Shown piece after piece: positions 34,964 through 47,061 of a stretch of DNA of 64,000 nucleotides. The translations under genes were made by a program, and so were the position numbers. The number at the start of each line of letters is the position of its first letter. The stretch's first letter is position 1. This stretch comes from Natronospirillum operosum (GTDB lineage: Bacteria; Pseudomonadota; Gammaproteobacteria; Pseudomonadales; Natronospirillaceae). The stretch spans positions 1 to 64,000 of the forward strand of contig NZ_SRMF01000010.1 of NCBI RefSeq assembly GCF_004768465.1, given 5' to 3'. The notes beneath the pieces are model-generated. The model ran no database searches, had not been told where the DNA came from, and saw only the letters and a program-made list of their open reading frames with translations.

Positions 34964-35866
34964 TCAGCGGGACGCGAAAACCCCGGTCGACAGATAGCGG
35001 TCACCGCGATCGCAGATGATGGCGACAATCACTGCATTTTCCAGTTGCCGGGACAGCTCCAGTGCCGCCCAGACCGAGCCGCCGGAAGACACACCGCAGA
35101 ATATGCCTTCTTCACTGGCCAGGCGGCGCATGGTGTCTTCGGCTGCCTGCTGGGGGATGTCGATAATCTGATCCACCCGCTGACGCTCAAAGATAGACGG
35201 CAAATAGGCTTCCGGCCAGCGTCGTATGCCCGGAATCTGCGCCCCGTCTTCCGGCTGCAGGCCGACAATCTGTACGTCCGGGTTCTGCTCCTTGAGGTAA
35301 CGCGACACCCCCATGATGGTGCCGGTCGTGCCCATGGAACTGACAAAGTGAGTCACCTGGCCCTGGGTTTGCGCCCAGATCTCGGGCCCGGTACCCTCGT
35401 AATGGGCACGCGGGTTGTCCAGATTGCCAAACTGGTTCAGAACCAGGCCTTCGCCGCGCGCCTGCATGGCATCGGCCAGATCCCTTGCACCTTCCATGCC
35501 CTCTTCCTGGCTGACCAGAATCAGTTCGGCGCCGAAAGCCGCCATCGAGGCCTTGCGCTCGGCACTCATGTGGTCGGGCATGATCAGTTTCATGCGATAC
35601 CCCATGATGGCTGCGGCCATGGCCAGCGCGATGCCGGTATTGCCGCTGGTGGCCTCGATCAGCGTATCGCCGGGCCTGATGTCACCGCGGGCCTGTGCCT
35701 GCTGAATCATCGACAGGGCCGGCCTGTCCTTGACCGAACCGGCCGGATTGTTGCCTTCCAGCTTGGCCAGAATGGTATTGCTGGTCTGCCCGGGCAGCCG
35801 CTGCAGCCGCACCAGGGGCGTATTGCCGACAAAGTCTGCAATGGTGGGATAGTCGAAAGCAGCCAT
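34964..35866 (-). CDS. cysM: Cysteine synthase B
   Basis: A PLP enzyme that makes cysteine from O-acetylserine with sulfide or thiosulfate. The 300-residue protein has the PLP lysine at 46 (NNPAGSVKDRPA), the phosphate loop TSGNTG (73-78) and the CysM-type IRRWPEAYLPSIF stretch near residue 216, which distinguishes it from CysK. It is the first gene of the likely cysM-relA-mazG transcript. In P. aeruginosa the rRNA methylase gene rlmD sits between cysM and relA; here it is absent. Confidence 0.95.
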   Translation of the reverse strand: MAAFDYPTIADFVGNTPLVRLQRLPGQTSNTILAKLEGNNPAGSVKDRPALSMIQQAQARGDIRPGDTLIEATSGNTGIALAMAAAIMGYRMKLIMPDHMSAERKASMAAFGAELILVSQEEGMEGARDLADAMQARGEGLVLNQFGNLDNPRAHYEGTGPEIWAQTQGQVTHFVSSMGTTGTIMGVSRYLKEQNPDVQIVGLQPEDGAQIPGIRRWPEAYLPSIFERQRVDQIIDIPQQAAEDTMRRLASEEGIFCGVSSGGSVWAALELSRQLENAVIVAIICDRGDRYLSTGVFASR

Positions 35867-36097
35867 GATTCATGCAACCTGTAGCGGTGGTCTGAAAACA
35901 GGGCCGTAGTGTAACGATTCAGACTGCAGTTGGGTAATGTAGAAAGAGAATAAGCACCCCGGAAACCGGTTATGCCTGTTGCCCTCAATTGACGCCTGCC
36001 GGGCGCGGCATTACTCTCGACACTGATTCTGCGCCGCCGGCGGCATTGCCGGCCATCCGCAGCTACTCGCCATCAGCCCAGTGGTTACCCGACAGTC

Positions 36098-38872
<2,775 letters not shown>

Positions 38873-38881
38873 CGCGTCGTT

Positions 38882-39259
38882 TCAGGCGCTGATGACCACA
38901 AAGGCGACGGCATACTCGGCCTCATCCGACAAGGTCAACCAGCACTGCCGGCCGCCACAGGCTTCCAACTGCGCCAGGGCGCCATCAAACAGGGTCACCT
39001 CGGGTCGGCCCAGATCGTCATTGCGCACCTCTATGCTCTGAAACCCGACACCGCCGCGAATACCGGTTCCCAGCGCCTTGGCCACCGCCTCCTTGGCGGC
39101 CCAGCGCTTGGCCAGATAGCGCAGCGGTGTCGCATGGTCACGCAGGTTCTCCCGTTCAGTGGGCGTCAGGATACGCTCGGCCAGCCGCTCACCATGGCGC
39201 GTCCAGGCCTCTTCCATGCGCGCGATGCGGATGATGTCCGTGCCCACGCCGACAATCAT
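38882..39259 (-). CDS. acpS: Holo-[acyl-carrier-protein] synthase
   Basis: Attaches phosphopantetheine from CoA to acyl carrier protein. The 125-residue enzyme has the magnesium-binding Asp8 (VGVGTDIIRI) and Glu57 in the RWAAKEAVAKALG helix, and a GGVGFQSIEV stretch matching the family. Its ATG overlaps the recO stop (ATGA). In most relatives pdxJ sits between recO and acpS; here the two genes touch directly, so pdxJ must be elsewhere or missing. The gene ends 9 bases from the end of barA on the other strand. Confidence 0.95.
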   Translation of the reverse strand: MIVGVGTDIIRIARMEEAWTRHGERLAERILTPTERENLRDHATPLRYLAKRWAAKEAVAKALGTGIRGGVGFQSIEVRNDDLGRPEVTLFDGALAQLEACGGRQCWLTLSDEAEYAVAFVVISA

Positions 39260-39942
39260 GATTGGCTCCCCTTACCCGGAACTCGTGTGCGGAACAGCTC
39301 ACGACTGACCAGGCTCTGTTCTCCCAAATGATAGCTCAGGGCCTGGCGAAACAGGTGCTTGGCCAGCAAAGCCACCGCCGGCTGGTCCAGATGGTTATTC
39401 TGCAGCGCCAGCAGCAACTGCCCTTCCAGCTCGCCATCGTCTGCCGCCACAAAGCGATTGCAGCCGTCAAAGCGATAGCGCTGCGCGGCGTGCAGCGGCT
39501 CCCCGGCCACATCTTCCCGAAAGTCGATGCCAAAGCCCAGCTGTTCCAGCAGTCGCCGCTCGAAATAACGCAGCAGCGGCTCTGCCGGCGTGCCGGCCTG
39601 CAGTCCCTTCAGGGTAGCGTAATAGGTACCAAACAAGCTTTCTGCGTTGACCCAACGCGGCAGCAGGCGACCGCAAAGCTCATTCAGATAGAGGGCCAGA
39701 TAGGCGCGCTGGCCGGTCAGACGCAGTACAGGACCCGCAATTTCCAGATGCTGGCAGCGCTGCCAGTCATCCCGGCCCTGCAGTTCGGCATGATAGGGCT
39801 GATAGAGATAGACCGCATCCCGACCCCTATAATGGGCCGTTATCTGGCCCCGGTCAGACGTAAACAGACGCAGCAGCCAGGAATCTTCCCGGTAGGGTGT
39901 CCGCTGCAACACAAAGGCATTGACCGGCGGCAGCCCAATCAT
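39256..39942 (-). CDS. recO: DNA repair protein RecO
   Basis: Loads RecA onto SSB-coated single-stranded DNA as part of the RecFOR pathway. The 228-residue protein has the N-terminal OB-fold start (FVLQRTPYREDSWLLRLFT, then GQITAHYRG), the helical LYLNELCGRLLP region near 105 and FERRLLEQLGFGIDF near 146. The zinc-finger cysteines of some RecO proteins are not present. The start overlaps the era stop by one base and the end overlaps acpS, so the era-recO-acpS genes are translationally coupled. Confidence 0.94.
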   Translation of the reverse strand: MIGLPPVNAFVLQRTPYREDSWLLRLFTSDRGQITAHYRGRDAVYLYQPYHAELQGRDDWQRCQHLEIAGPVLRLTGQRAYLALYLNELCGRLLPRWVNAESLFGTYYATLKGLQAGTPAEPLLRYFERRLLEQLGFGIDFREDVAGEPLHAAQRYRFDGCNRFVAADDGELEGQLLLALQNNHLDQPAVALLAKHLFRQALSYHLGEQSLVSRELFRTRVPGKGSQS

Positions 39943-40871
39943 CAGTCCCTGTAACCGAGACTGCGCAGGGCCCGGTCATCGTCGGACCAGCCGGCCTTGA
40001 CCCGCACCCAGAGGTTGAGCATCACCCGCTCGTCCAGCAGACGCTCCAGATCCTTGCGGGCCTCGGTACCGATCTGCTTCAGGCGGCTACCACCGGAGCC
40101 GATAACAATGCGTTTCTGGCCGTCGCGTTCCACCAGAATCAGGGCATGAATATGAACCACGCCCTCATCCTGTTCCCAGGATTCAATCTCTACCGTGGCC
40201 GCATAGGGCAACTCTTCACCCAGTTGACGCATCAGTTTCTCGCGGATGCTCTCGGCGGCCAGGAAACGCAGCGTGCGGTCCGTGATCTGGTCGTCCGGGA
40301 AGTGATGGGGGCCTGCGGGTATGGACCTGAACAGCCACTCCCGAATGGGCTCCAGATTGAGGCCGCGCAGGGCCGAAATCGGAAATACCTCGGCAAAATC
40401 GCGGCGCTTGTTCAGCGTATCGATATGAGGCAGCAACTGCGCCCGGTCACTGACCTGATCCACCTTGTTGATCACCAGACCGACCGGGCAGCGCGCATTC
40501 TGCAGATGCCCCAGTACCAGTTCATCTTCTTCCGTCCAGTGAGTGCGGTCGACCAGAAACAGCACCAGATCAACATCTTTCAGGCTCGACAGGGCCGACC
40601 GGTTCATATACTGGTTGATGGCCTTGTTGACCGGCTTGTGAATACCGGGCGTGTCCACAAACACCACCTGATGCGCGCCCTCGGACAAGATACCCGTGAT
40701 GCTGTGGCGTGTGGTCTGGGGCTTGCGCGAGGTAATGCTGAGCTTCTGCCCCAGCAGATGATTCATCAGCGTCGACTTGCCCACATTGGGCCGCCCCACT
40801 ATGGCCACAAAGCCGCACTTCTGCTCTTCGGCACCTTCTTTGTCTGTCTCGGTGTGATCACTTGCGGTCAT
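39942..40871 (-). CDS. era: GTPase Era
   Basis: Essential GTPase that binds the 3' end of 16S rRNA during 30S assembly. The 309-residue protein has G1 at about 26-33 (GRPNVGKS), G3 in [15 protein letters not shown]4 NKVDQV, and a C-terminal KH domain that includes [20 protein letters not shown]. The ATG at 40871 overlaps the rnc stop (ATGA), the usual coupling; the frame is open further upstream only because it overlaps rnc. Confidence 0.97.
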   Translation of the reverse strand: MTASDHTETDKEGAEEQKCGFVAIVGRPNVGKSTLMNHLLGQKLSITSRKPQTTRHSITGILSEGAHQVVFVDTPGIHKPVNKAINQYMNRSALSSLKDVDLVLFLVDRTHWTEEDELVLGHLQNARCPVGLVINKVDQVSDRAQLLPHIDTLNKRRDFAEVFPISALRGLNLEPIREWLFRSIPAGPHHFPDDQITDRTLRFLAAESIREKLMRQLGEELPYAATVEIESWEQDEGVVHIHALILVERDGQKRIVIGSGGSRLKQIGTEARKDLERLLDERVMLNLWVRVKAGWSDDDRALRSLGYRD

Positions 40872-41551
40872 GCTTTCTGTCCCAGTTGGCGAAGCGTTTT
40901 GCGCGCGGCGGATTGTTCGGCGTGACGACGACTGGACGCCGAAGCCACTACAGCCATCTCCAATTGTGCCACTGTACAACTGACGGTAAAGGTCTGATTG
41001 TGGGCCTCGCCGTCGACCGCAGTCACCTCATAGCGCGGCAGGGCCTGACCCTGCCCCTGCTGGAATTCCTGCAGCCGTGTCTTGGGGTCTTTCAGCACCA
41101 GCTCCGGGTCCATGCTTTCCAGGCGGCTCTGCCACCAGGCCATTACCCGCTTCTGGGCGGCGGCCATGTCCGCATCCAGGCTGATGGCACCGATCAGCGC
41201 TTCCACACTGTCAGCCAGAATGGAAGAGCGTGTATGGCCGCCGCTTTTGAGCTCGCCGGCTCCCAGTTTCAGCCAGGGGCCAAGATCGAACTCGCGCGCC
41301 ACCTCGGCCAGCGTATCGCCCCGCACCAGGGCGGCCCGATAACGGCTCAGATCCCCTTCGCGGGCGCTGGGGAACTGTTCATAGAGTGCCTGCGCTATGG
41401 TGCAGTTGAGAATGGCGTCACCCAGAAATTCGAGCCGTTCATTGTTGTCTGCACCAACACTGCGGTGGGTAAGGGCCTTTTCCAGCAAGCGAGGGTCCTT
41501 GAACTCGTAACCCAGCCGCTGCTGGATACGCTTCAGGTCATTGGGTGTCAT
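40868..41551 (-). CDS. rnc: Ribonuclease III
   Basis: Double-strand-specific RNase that processes rRNA and regulatory RNAs. The 227-residue protein has the catalytic signature [12 protein letters not shown] at 37-48 with its metal-binding Glu and Asp, the second acidic site near [13 protein letters not shown], and a C-terminal double-strand RNA-binding domain ([20 protein letters not shown]). The ATG at 41551 directly follows the DUF4845 stop with one base between, and gives the standard length. It is followed by era in the conserved lepB-rnc-era order. Confidence 0.97.
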   Translation of the reverse strand: MTPNDLKRIQQRLGYEFKDPRLLEKALTHRSVGADNNERLEFLGDAILNCTIAQALYEQFPSAREGDLSRYRAALVRGDTLAEVAREFDLGPWLKLGAGELKSGGHTRSSILADSVEALIGAISLDADMAAAQKRVMAWWQSRLESMDPELVLKDPKTRLQEFQQGQGQALPRYEVTAVDGEAHNQTFTVSCTVAQLEMAVVASASSRRHAEQSAARKTLRQLGQKA

Positions 41552-41552
41552 A

Positions 41553-41945
41553 TCAGTAGGTGAACTGCTCGTTGAAGTAGATGATGGCGTCGACATTGAA
41601 CAGCACCGGAACACGGCGTTCATAGTCGAGCGTGATATTGACCGGGCCGGTGCCCTGAAAACTGAACACGTCGTTGTCCAGGCTGACCTGATTTACCCGT
41701 GCCCGGCGCTGGAAGGCTTCCTGAAACTCGAAGCGGTCAAACTCGCCCCGGGTGTCTTCCAGGGTGCTGTTGATGATGGAGCGGGCATACATGAACTCCA
41801 CATAAACCGGCACCACGCGCACGGCCAGGTTGATGAAGAAGATCAGCACCACCAGCAGCAGAAGCAGCACCAGCTTGCCGGCGCCGCGCTGGCGAGCCGG
41901 GCTGGCGGGGGTGAAAGCAGATCTGGTGCGTGGGTCAGTCATCAT
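41553..41945 (-). CDS. DUF4845 domain membrane protein
   Basis: A 130-residue protein with a polar N-terminus, one membrane helix (about 24-43) and a short periplasmic domain with the FEFQEAFQRRARVNQ and LDYERRVPVLFNVD patterns of DUF4845. Its position between lepB and rnc is strongly conserved in this part of the gammaproteobacteria. No function has been assigned. It ends one base before the rnc start, so translation is probably coupled. Confidence 0.88.
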   Translation of the reverse strand: MMTDPRTRSAFTPASPARQRGAGKLVLLLLLVVLIFFINLAVRVVPVYVEFMYARSIINSTLEDTRGEFDRFEFQEAFQRRARVNQVSLDNDVFSFQGTGPVNITLDYERRVPVLFNVDAIIYFNEQFTY

Positions 41946-41958
41946 GAGGCTCGGTTGT

Positions 41959-43008
41959 TCAGTGAATCAGGCCAAACCGACTGAATGACGGCAGGCTGAG
42001 CAGATTGGGCCAGAACATCCAACGCAATACTGCCTTGCCCTGCAGCTCTCTGCCATCCACGAACGGGCTGGTGCCGTACTGCTGCTGCCAGAATCGTGAA
42101 TCCAGTGAGTTGTCCCGGTTGTCTCCAACCACAAAATAATGCCCCTCGGGTACCCGCATGTCCAGCGGTGGCCAGTTGGGGGTCGGCGAGTTGTCGAACT
42201 GGTAGATATGATAGCTGTAATCGCCATGTATCTCTTCATAAACACTGATGGCGCGACCACGCTCGGTACGCTGTTCGACCAGCTCGCGTTCCACCAGTTC
42301 GCCATTGACCCAGATATCACGCGACTGGAAGTCGTAGCGCACATGATCACCGCCGACGGCCATGACCCGCTTGATGTAGTTCTGGTTCTCCCGGTGCGGC
42401 GGCGTGAAGACCATCACCTCACCATGCGCAGGGTCCGCCACCGGCACCACGACCTGCTTGATGATCGGGATGCGCACCCCGTAGGAATACTTGTTGACCA
42501 GCAGGAAGTCCCCCACCAGCAACGTCGGGCGCATGGATTCGGACGGAATCTGATAGGGCTCGAACAGGAAGGAGCGCAATACCACTACCAGGGCCAGCAC
42601 CGGGAAGAAGCTGCGCGCATATTCCACCATGCTGCTTTCGGTGCGTGCCATGCGCTCGACCTGTTCACCCTGGACCAGTTCCGCGATGCGCCGGCGCAGG
42701 CCACGCACCAGCACCCGATCCAGCAGCGCAACCAGGCCGGCATACAGGGTGCCCAGAATCAACAGCAGAGCCAGGTCACGGCTTTCCTGAATGGCCAGAT
42801 ACAGCACCAGCAGAATCAGTGGGAAGCCCAGAAGCTGGCTTGGATAGGTCCACGGGGAGCGACGCAGCAAAGGCTGCACTTCCGCCGTCGCAGCGCCGGC
42901 CTGGAGCCGGGTCAGCGCCTTCCGCAGGCGACTGCGCTCGACAACAAACACATCCACCAGCCAGAACAGCGCCAGCACGGATAAAACGATCGAAGCCAGT
43001 TGATACAC
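41959..43008 (-). CDS. lepB: Signal peptidase I
   Basis: Cleaves Sec and Tat signal peptides at the outer face of the inner membrane. The 349-residue protein has the catalytic Ser158 (IPSESMRPTLL) and Lys213 (NYIKRVMAVGGD) and the closing box GDNRDNSLDSRFW. Ahead of the catalytic domain are about four hydrophobic segments (1-21, 58-74, 79-97 and 132-146), more than in the two-helix E. coli enzyme, so the cytoplasmic/membrane part is enlarged. It lies 32 bases after lepA, the normal operon order. Confidence 0.95.
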   Translation of the reverse strand: MYQLASIVLSVLALFWLVDVFVVERSRLRKALTRLQAGAATAEVQPLLRRSPWTYPSQLLGFPLILLVLYLAIQESRDLALLLILGTLYAGLVALLDRVLVRGLRRRIAELVQGEQVERMARTESSMVEYARSFFPVLALVVVLRSFLFEPYQIPSESMRPTLLVGDFLLVNKYSYGVRIPIIKQVVVPVADPAHGEVMVFTPPHRENQNYIKRVMAVGGDHVRYDFQSRDIWVNGELVERELVEQRTERGRAISVYEEIHGDYSYHIYQFDNSPTPNWPPLDMRVPEGHYFVVGDNRDNSLDSRFWQQQYGTSPFVDGRELQGKAVLRWMFWPNLLSLPSFSRFGLIH

Positions 43009-43040
43009 AGTCTGCCCCTCTGCCCGGGTCTAGTAATTCA

Positions 43041-44852
43041 TCAGTTGTCGGCTTTCAGCACGGCCAGGAAAGCATCCTGCGGAATTTCCACATTACCCAC
43101 CTGCTTCATGCGTTTCTTGCCCTGCTTCTGCTTCTCGAGCAGCTTCTTCTTCCGCGTGACATCACCACCATAACACTTGGCAGTCACGTTCTTGCGCAGT
43201 GCCTTGACGGTAGTGCGTGACACTACCTGTCGGCCGATGGCCGCCTGGATAGCCACATCGAACATCTGACGCGGGATCAGTTCCTTCATCTTCTCACAGA
43301 GTGCACGGCCACGACTGTGAACCTGGTCACGGTGCATGATGACCGCCAGCGCATCCACCTGATCGCCGTTGACCAGAACATCAAGCCGCACCATGGGTGC
43401 CGCCTGATAGCGGTCGAAGGCAAAATCAAGCGAGGCAAAACCGCGGCTGGCGGACTTCAGCCGGTCAAAGAAATCCAGCACGACTTCGTGCATGGGCATG
43501 TCATAAATGACATTGACCTGGCTGCCGGTGAACTGCATGTCGACCTGCGTGCCGCGCTTTTCGGTACAGAGTGTAATCACTGCACCCAGGTGCTCCTGCG
43601 GTACCAGAATATTGGCGCGCACAATAGGCTCGCGGATTTCCTCAATGGCACCCGGCTCCGGCAGTCGCGACGGATTGTCGACATAGATGGTGGTGCCGTC
43701 GCTCTTGATCACTTCAAAGACAACCGTGGGGGCTGTGGTAATCAGATCCAGGTCGTACTCGCGTTCCAGCCGTTCCTGGATGATCTCCATGTGCAGCATG
43801 CCCAGGAAACCACAGCGGAAACCGAAACCGAGGGCATCCGAGCTCTCCGGCTCGTAGAACAGGGAGGCATCGTTCAGGCTGAGTTTCTCGAGCGCATCAC
43901 GGAAATCTTCATAGTCGTCGGAGTTGACCGTGAACAGGCCGGCATAGACCTGCGGCTTGACCTTCTGAAACCCGGGCAACTGGGCCACATCCGGCGTCTT
44001 GGCAGAGGTGATGGTGTCCCCCACCGGCGCGCCGTGAATGTCCTTGATGCCAGCCACAATATAGCCCACTTCACCGGCCTTCAGTTCCTGAATGACATGG
44101 CGTTTGGGGTCAAAGTAACCGATCTCGTCAACCCCGTGCGCCTTGCCGGTGCTCTTGATCAGAATCTTGTCGCCCTTGCGCAGGCGACCGTGGCGAATGC
44201 GCACCAGCGATACCACGCCCAGATAGTTGTCAAACCAGGAGTCGATGATCAGCGCCTGCAGGTTGCCTTCGATATTGCCCTGCGGCGGCGGTACTCTTCT
44301 GACCAGTTCTTCCAGCACATCCTCCACACCCTGCCCGCTCTTGGCGCTGCAGCGCACGGCGTCCATGGCCTCCAGGCCGATCACGCTTTCGATTTCCTGC
44401 GCCACGCGTTCCGGTTCGGCCTGCGGCAGGTCGATCTTGTTGAGGATAGGTATCACTTCCAGATCCTGCTCGATCGCCGTATAGCAGTTGGCCACCGACT
44501 GGGCTTCCACGCCCTGGGCCGCATCCACCACCAACAGCGCGCCCTCGCAGGCAAACAGCGACCGGGAGACCTCATAGCTGAAGTCCACGTGCCCCGGGGT
44601 GTCGATAAAGTTGAGCTGGTAGGTCTTGCCGTCGCGCGCCCTGTAGTTCAGCGTCACACTCTGGGCCTTGATGGTAATGCCCCGTTCGCGCTCCAGATCC
44701 ATGCTGTCGAGGACCTGCTCCGCCATTTCGCGCTTGGTCAGGCCACCGCAGACCTGAATAAACCGGTCCGCCAGCGTGGATTTGCCATGGTCAATATGGG
44801 CAATAATGCTGAAGTTGCGGATGTGGGACAGGTCGCTCAGTTCTTCACTCAC
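43041..44852 (-). CDS. lepA: Elongation factor 4 (LepA)
   Basis: Ribosome-binding GTPase that can back-translocate stalled ribosomes and assists initiation and 30S assembly. The 603-residue protein has G1 [14 protein letters not shown] near 18-31, G3 DTPGHVDF, G4 NKIDLP, and the LepA-specific C-terminal domain with [18 protein letters not shown] near residue 572. It begins the lepA-lepB-DUF4845-rnc-era-recO-acpS transcript; a plausible sigma-70 promoter lies about 95 bases upstream. Confidence 0.98.
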   Translation of the reverse strand: MSEELSDLSHIRNFSIIAHIDHGKSTLADRFIQVCGGLTKREMAEQVLDSMDLERERGITIKAQSVTLNYRARDGKTYQLNFIDTPGHVDFSYEVSRSLFACEGALLVVDAAQGVEAQSVANCYTAIEQDLEVIPILNKIDLPQAEPERVAQEIESVIGLEAMDAVRCSAKSGQGVEDVLEELVRRVPPPQGNIEGNLQALIIDSWFDNYLGVVSLVRIRHGRLRKGDKILIKSTGKAHGVDEIGYFDPKRHVIQELKAGEVGYIVAGIKDIHGAPVGDTITSAKTPDVAQLPGFQKVKPQVYAGLFTVNSDDYEDFRDALEKLSLNDASLFYEPESSDALGFGFRCGFLGMLHMEIIQERLEREYDLDLITTAPTVVFEVIKSDGTTIYVDNPSRLPEPGAIEEIREPIVRANILVPQEHLGAVITLCTEKRGTQVDMQFTGSQVNVIYDMPMHEVVLDFFDRLKSASRGFASLDFAFDRYQAAPMVRLDVLVNGDQVDALAVIMHRDQVHSRGRALCEKMKELIPRQMFDVAIQAAIGRQVVSRTTVKALRKNVTAKCYGGDVTRKKKLLEKQKQGKKRMKQVGNVEIPQDAFLAVLKADN

Positions 44853-44946
44853 TTAGTCAGGGCCTTTGTCATGCTTGCAGCCGGATGCGTAAAACCACAA
44901 TGGAAGGCCATTGAGCCCGCACCCGGGGGATAAGAAACGGGGAAGG

Positions 44947-44975
44947 ATTCTAATCAATCGGGGGGGAAATGGCTA
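44947..44975 (-). promoter_or_regulatory. Candidate lepA promoter
   Basis: On the minus strand: TAGCCA (44975-44970), a 17-base spacer with a C run, and TAGAAT (44952-44947). Located in the 182-base gap between mucD and lepA. Confidence 0.45.
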
Positions 44976-45002
44976 TGGCGCACAGCGCCACAGAGCGGAT
45001 AA

Positions 45003-45025
45003 GTGGGCCAGACAGGCTGGCCCAC
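45003..45025 (-). repeat. Inverted repeat after mucD, possible weak terminator
   Basis: A 9-bp stem GTGGGCCAG / CTGGCCCAC with a 5-base loop, 10 bases past the mucD stop. No T run follows, so it may act as an mRNA-stabilising hairpin or need a helper factor for termination. Confidence 0.45.
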
Positions 45026-45034
45026 CCGGCTCGA

Positions 45035-46450
45035 TCAGGTCAGGCCGATGGAAATAAAGCGCGTCGTGCCGTTGCGAACAATGCGCAGGGCGATCCGGCG
45101 GCCCTCCGGCAGGTTGGCCATCACACGCTCAAAGTCTTCCACCGAGGTCACGAACTGGCCATGAATCATGGTGATGATATCACCGCTGCGCAGGCCTGAT
45201 TCCGCCGCCGGTCCCGGCATGACCTCGGTCACCATGACGCCGCCATCGGCGATGTCACGGGCTTCTTCCCGGGTCAGGTCACGCACCAGGATATTGAGCG
45301 GGTTGGTTGCTTCATCCGGCACGCCCGGCTGGGCCTGTCCCATCCTCGTGGGTTCCTGCTCCGCCAGCTCGCCCACTTCCAGTGGCAGGGTGATTTCCTC
45401 GCCATTGCGCAGCACCAGCAGGTCCACTTCCGTGCCCGGTCGGGTCGCACCCACCATGGGTGCCAGATCGGAGAAGCGAATCACTTCGCGACCGTCAAAT
45501 TCCAGAATCAGATCACCCGGCTGCAGGCCGGCGGCACGGGCCGGTGTATCTTCATAGACATGCACCACCAAAGCACCCACGGAGCGCTCCAGCCCGAAGG
45601 ATTCCGCCAGGTCCGGGTCATCGTTGTAGCTGTCGTCCATGGCGATGCCCAGCCAGCCCCGGGATACCTGCCCCGCGGTCTGCAGCTGATCGACGATATC
45701 CATCACCAGATTGGACGGAATGGAAAAGGACAGCCCCATGAAGCCACCGGAACGGGTATAGATCTGCGAGTTGATGCCAACGACTTCGCCATCGGTATTG
45801 AACAGGGGACCGCCGGAATTGCCCGGATTGATGGCCACATCGGACTGGATGAAGGGCACATAGCGCTCGCCCAGGCTGCGGCCCTTGGCACTCACGATGC
45901 CGGCGGTCACTGAATAATCCATGCCAAAGGGAGCGCCAATGGCCAGTACCCACTCGCCCACCTGCAGAGCATCGGAATCACCGATACGCACCGCCGGCAG
46001 ACCCTCGGCATCGACCTTGAGCACTGCAATGTCGGAGGGTTCATCGGTACCGACAACCTCGGCGCGGAATATCCGGTGATCACTGGTCCGCACCCGTACT
46101 TCGGAGGCATTGGCGATGACATGGTGGTTGGTCACGATGTAGCCATCTTCGGAAATAATGAAGCCGGAACCCTGGGAACGCCTGGGTTGCTGCTCTCGCG
46201 GCATGCCCGGCATCTGCTCACCGAAGAAATCCCGGAACTGCTCGGGCATCTCCCGACCCCAGGGATCCTGCATCTGCCGAGACTGCTGCTGGCGTTCGGT
46301 ATCCGCTTCCACTCGCACCACGCTGGCAGACTGCTCCTGCGCCAAAGTGGTGAAGTCGGGCAACTGCTGGGCATGCGCGGCGCCAGCCAGTAATACCATC
46401 ATAAACAGCCCTGCCCAGGCCTGACTCCAGACGACCAACCTGTGTCGCAT
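45035..46450 (-). CDS. mucD: Periplasmic serine protease of the DegP/MucD type
   Basis: Degrades or refolds damaged envelope proteins and dampens sigma-E (AlgU) signalling. The 471-residue protein has a signal peptide ending AAHAQ (about residue 28), the trypsin-like triad His110 (TNHHVIANA), Asp140 (PSDIAVLKVD) and Ser212 (NPGNSGGPL), and two PDZ domains (about 265-350 and 385-465), each with a GLxxGDxI turn. It is the last gene of the rpoE-rseA-rseB-rseC-mucD block, but a 77-base gap with a good promoter suggests that it is also transcribed on its own. Confidence 0.95.
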   Translation of the reverse strand: MRHRLVVWSQAWAGLFMMVLLAGAAHAQQLPDFTTLAQEQSASVVRVEADTERQQQSRQMQDPWGREMPEQFRDFFGEQMPGMPREQQPRRSQGSGFIISEDGYIVTNHHVIANASEVRVRTSDHRIFRAEVVGTDEPSDIAVLKVDAEGLPAVRIGDSDALQVGEWVLAIGAPFGMDYSVTAGIVSAKGRSLGERYVPFIQSDVAINPGNSGGPLFNTDGEVVGINSQIYTRSGGFMGLSFSIPSNLVMDIVDQLQTAGQVSRGWLGIAMDDSYNDDPDLAESFGLERSVGALVVHVYEDTPARAAGLQPGDLILEFDGREVIRFSDLAPMVGATRPGTEVDLLVLRNGEEITLPLEVGELAEQEPTRMGQAQPGVPDEATNPLNILVRDLTREEARDIADGGVMVTEVMPGPAAESGLRSGDIITMIHGQFVTSVEDFERVMANLPEGRRIALRIVRNGTTRFISIGLT

Positions 46451-46481
46451 ACCTCGCCTCCGCGTTAATTCAACCTGTCCG

Positions 46482-46510
46482 ATTAATGTGAGTCATTACG
46501 ACTGCGTCAA
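46482..46510 (-). promoter_or_regulatory. Candidate mucD promoter
   Basis: On the minus strand: TTGACG (46510-46505), a 17-base spacer, then ATTAAT (46487-46482), about 35 bases before the ATG. It resembles sigma-70 rather than sigma-E promoters. Confidence 0.5.
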
Positions 46511-46527
46511 AGTCGCCAACCGCCGTT

Positions 46528-47028
46528 TTACAGTACTTTTACCGCTTCTGGCACCACGGCATCGGGTGCAGACGGTGTGTTCAAAGTACGCAACAGGCGG
46601 GGCTGCCAACGGCTGTCCCGACTCCAGCGAGCCTGGCGGCGGTGCACAGAGAGCAGTGCTGCCGCAAAACAGAGGACAGCCGCAAAAGCACTCAGGAGAT
46701 TATGTCCGGAGGCAGCATGTATCAGCGTAGCACCTAAAACCAGTGCCAGCACGGGGAAGAGATAAAGCCAGAATGCAGCCCGCAGCAGGGCCTGCTCCGG
46801 AATACCAATAATCACGGTCTGTCCGGCAACGGGCAGCGGGCTCTGGGTCGACAGTGACAGCCACAGCCGGGTGCCCTGCTGTTGCACACCATCCCCCAGC
46901 ACTCTGGACAGCAGGGGCTGACCGCAGCCGGCACGGGCGGAACAGCGCTGACAGGCACTCTGGCGCAGCGTTTCCACACCGACCCTGCCCTGCTCGACTG
47001 CCACCACTGTGGCCTGTTCTTCAATCAT
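46528..47028 (-). CDS. rseC: RseC/MucC family regulator
   Basis: A 166-residue inner-membrane protein with a cytoplasmic N-terminal cysteine cluster (SACQRCSARAGCG; Cys26, Cys29, Cys35) and two membrane helices (about 83-104 and 107-126). This is the RseC/MucC pattern. In E. coli RseC takes part in reducing SoxR and modulates sigma-E; in pseudomonads MucC belongs to the AlgU regulon. The gene follows rseB by 33 bases in the sigma-E operon. The C-terminal tail is variable and basic. Confidence 0.9.
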   Translation of the reverse strand: MIEEQATVVAVEQGRVGVETLRQSACQRCSARAGCGQPLLSRVLGDGVQQQGTRLWLSLSTQSPLPVAGQTVIIGIPEQALLRAAFWLYLFPVLALVLGATLIHAASGHNLLSAFAAVLCFAAALLSVHRRQARWSRDSRWQPRLLRTLNTPSAPDAVVPEAVKVL

Positions 47029-47061
47029 CGGGCGTCCGCTTTCTGGTATAATTTCAACCGC

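Noticed and set aside
34942-35028. relA starting inside cysM
   Set aside because: The in-frame extension has no ribosome site and is not part of RelA; the ATG at 34941 gives the family length.
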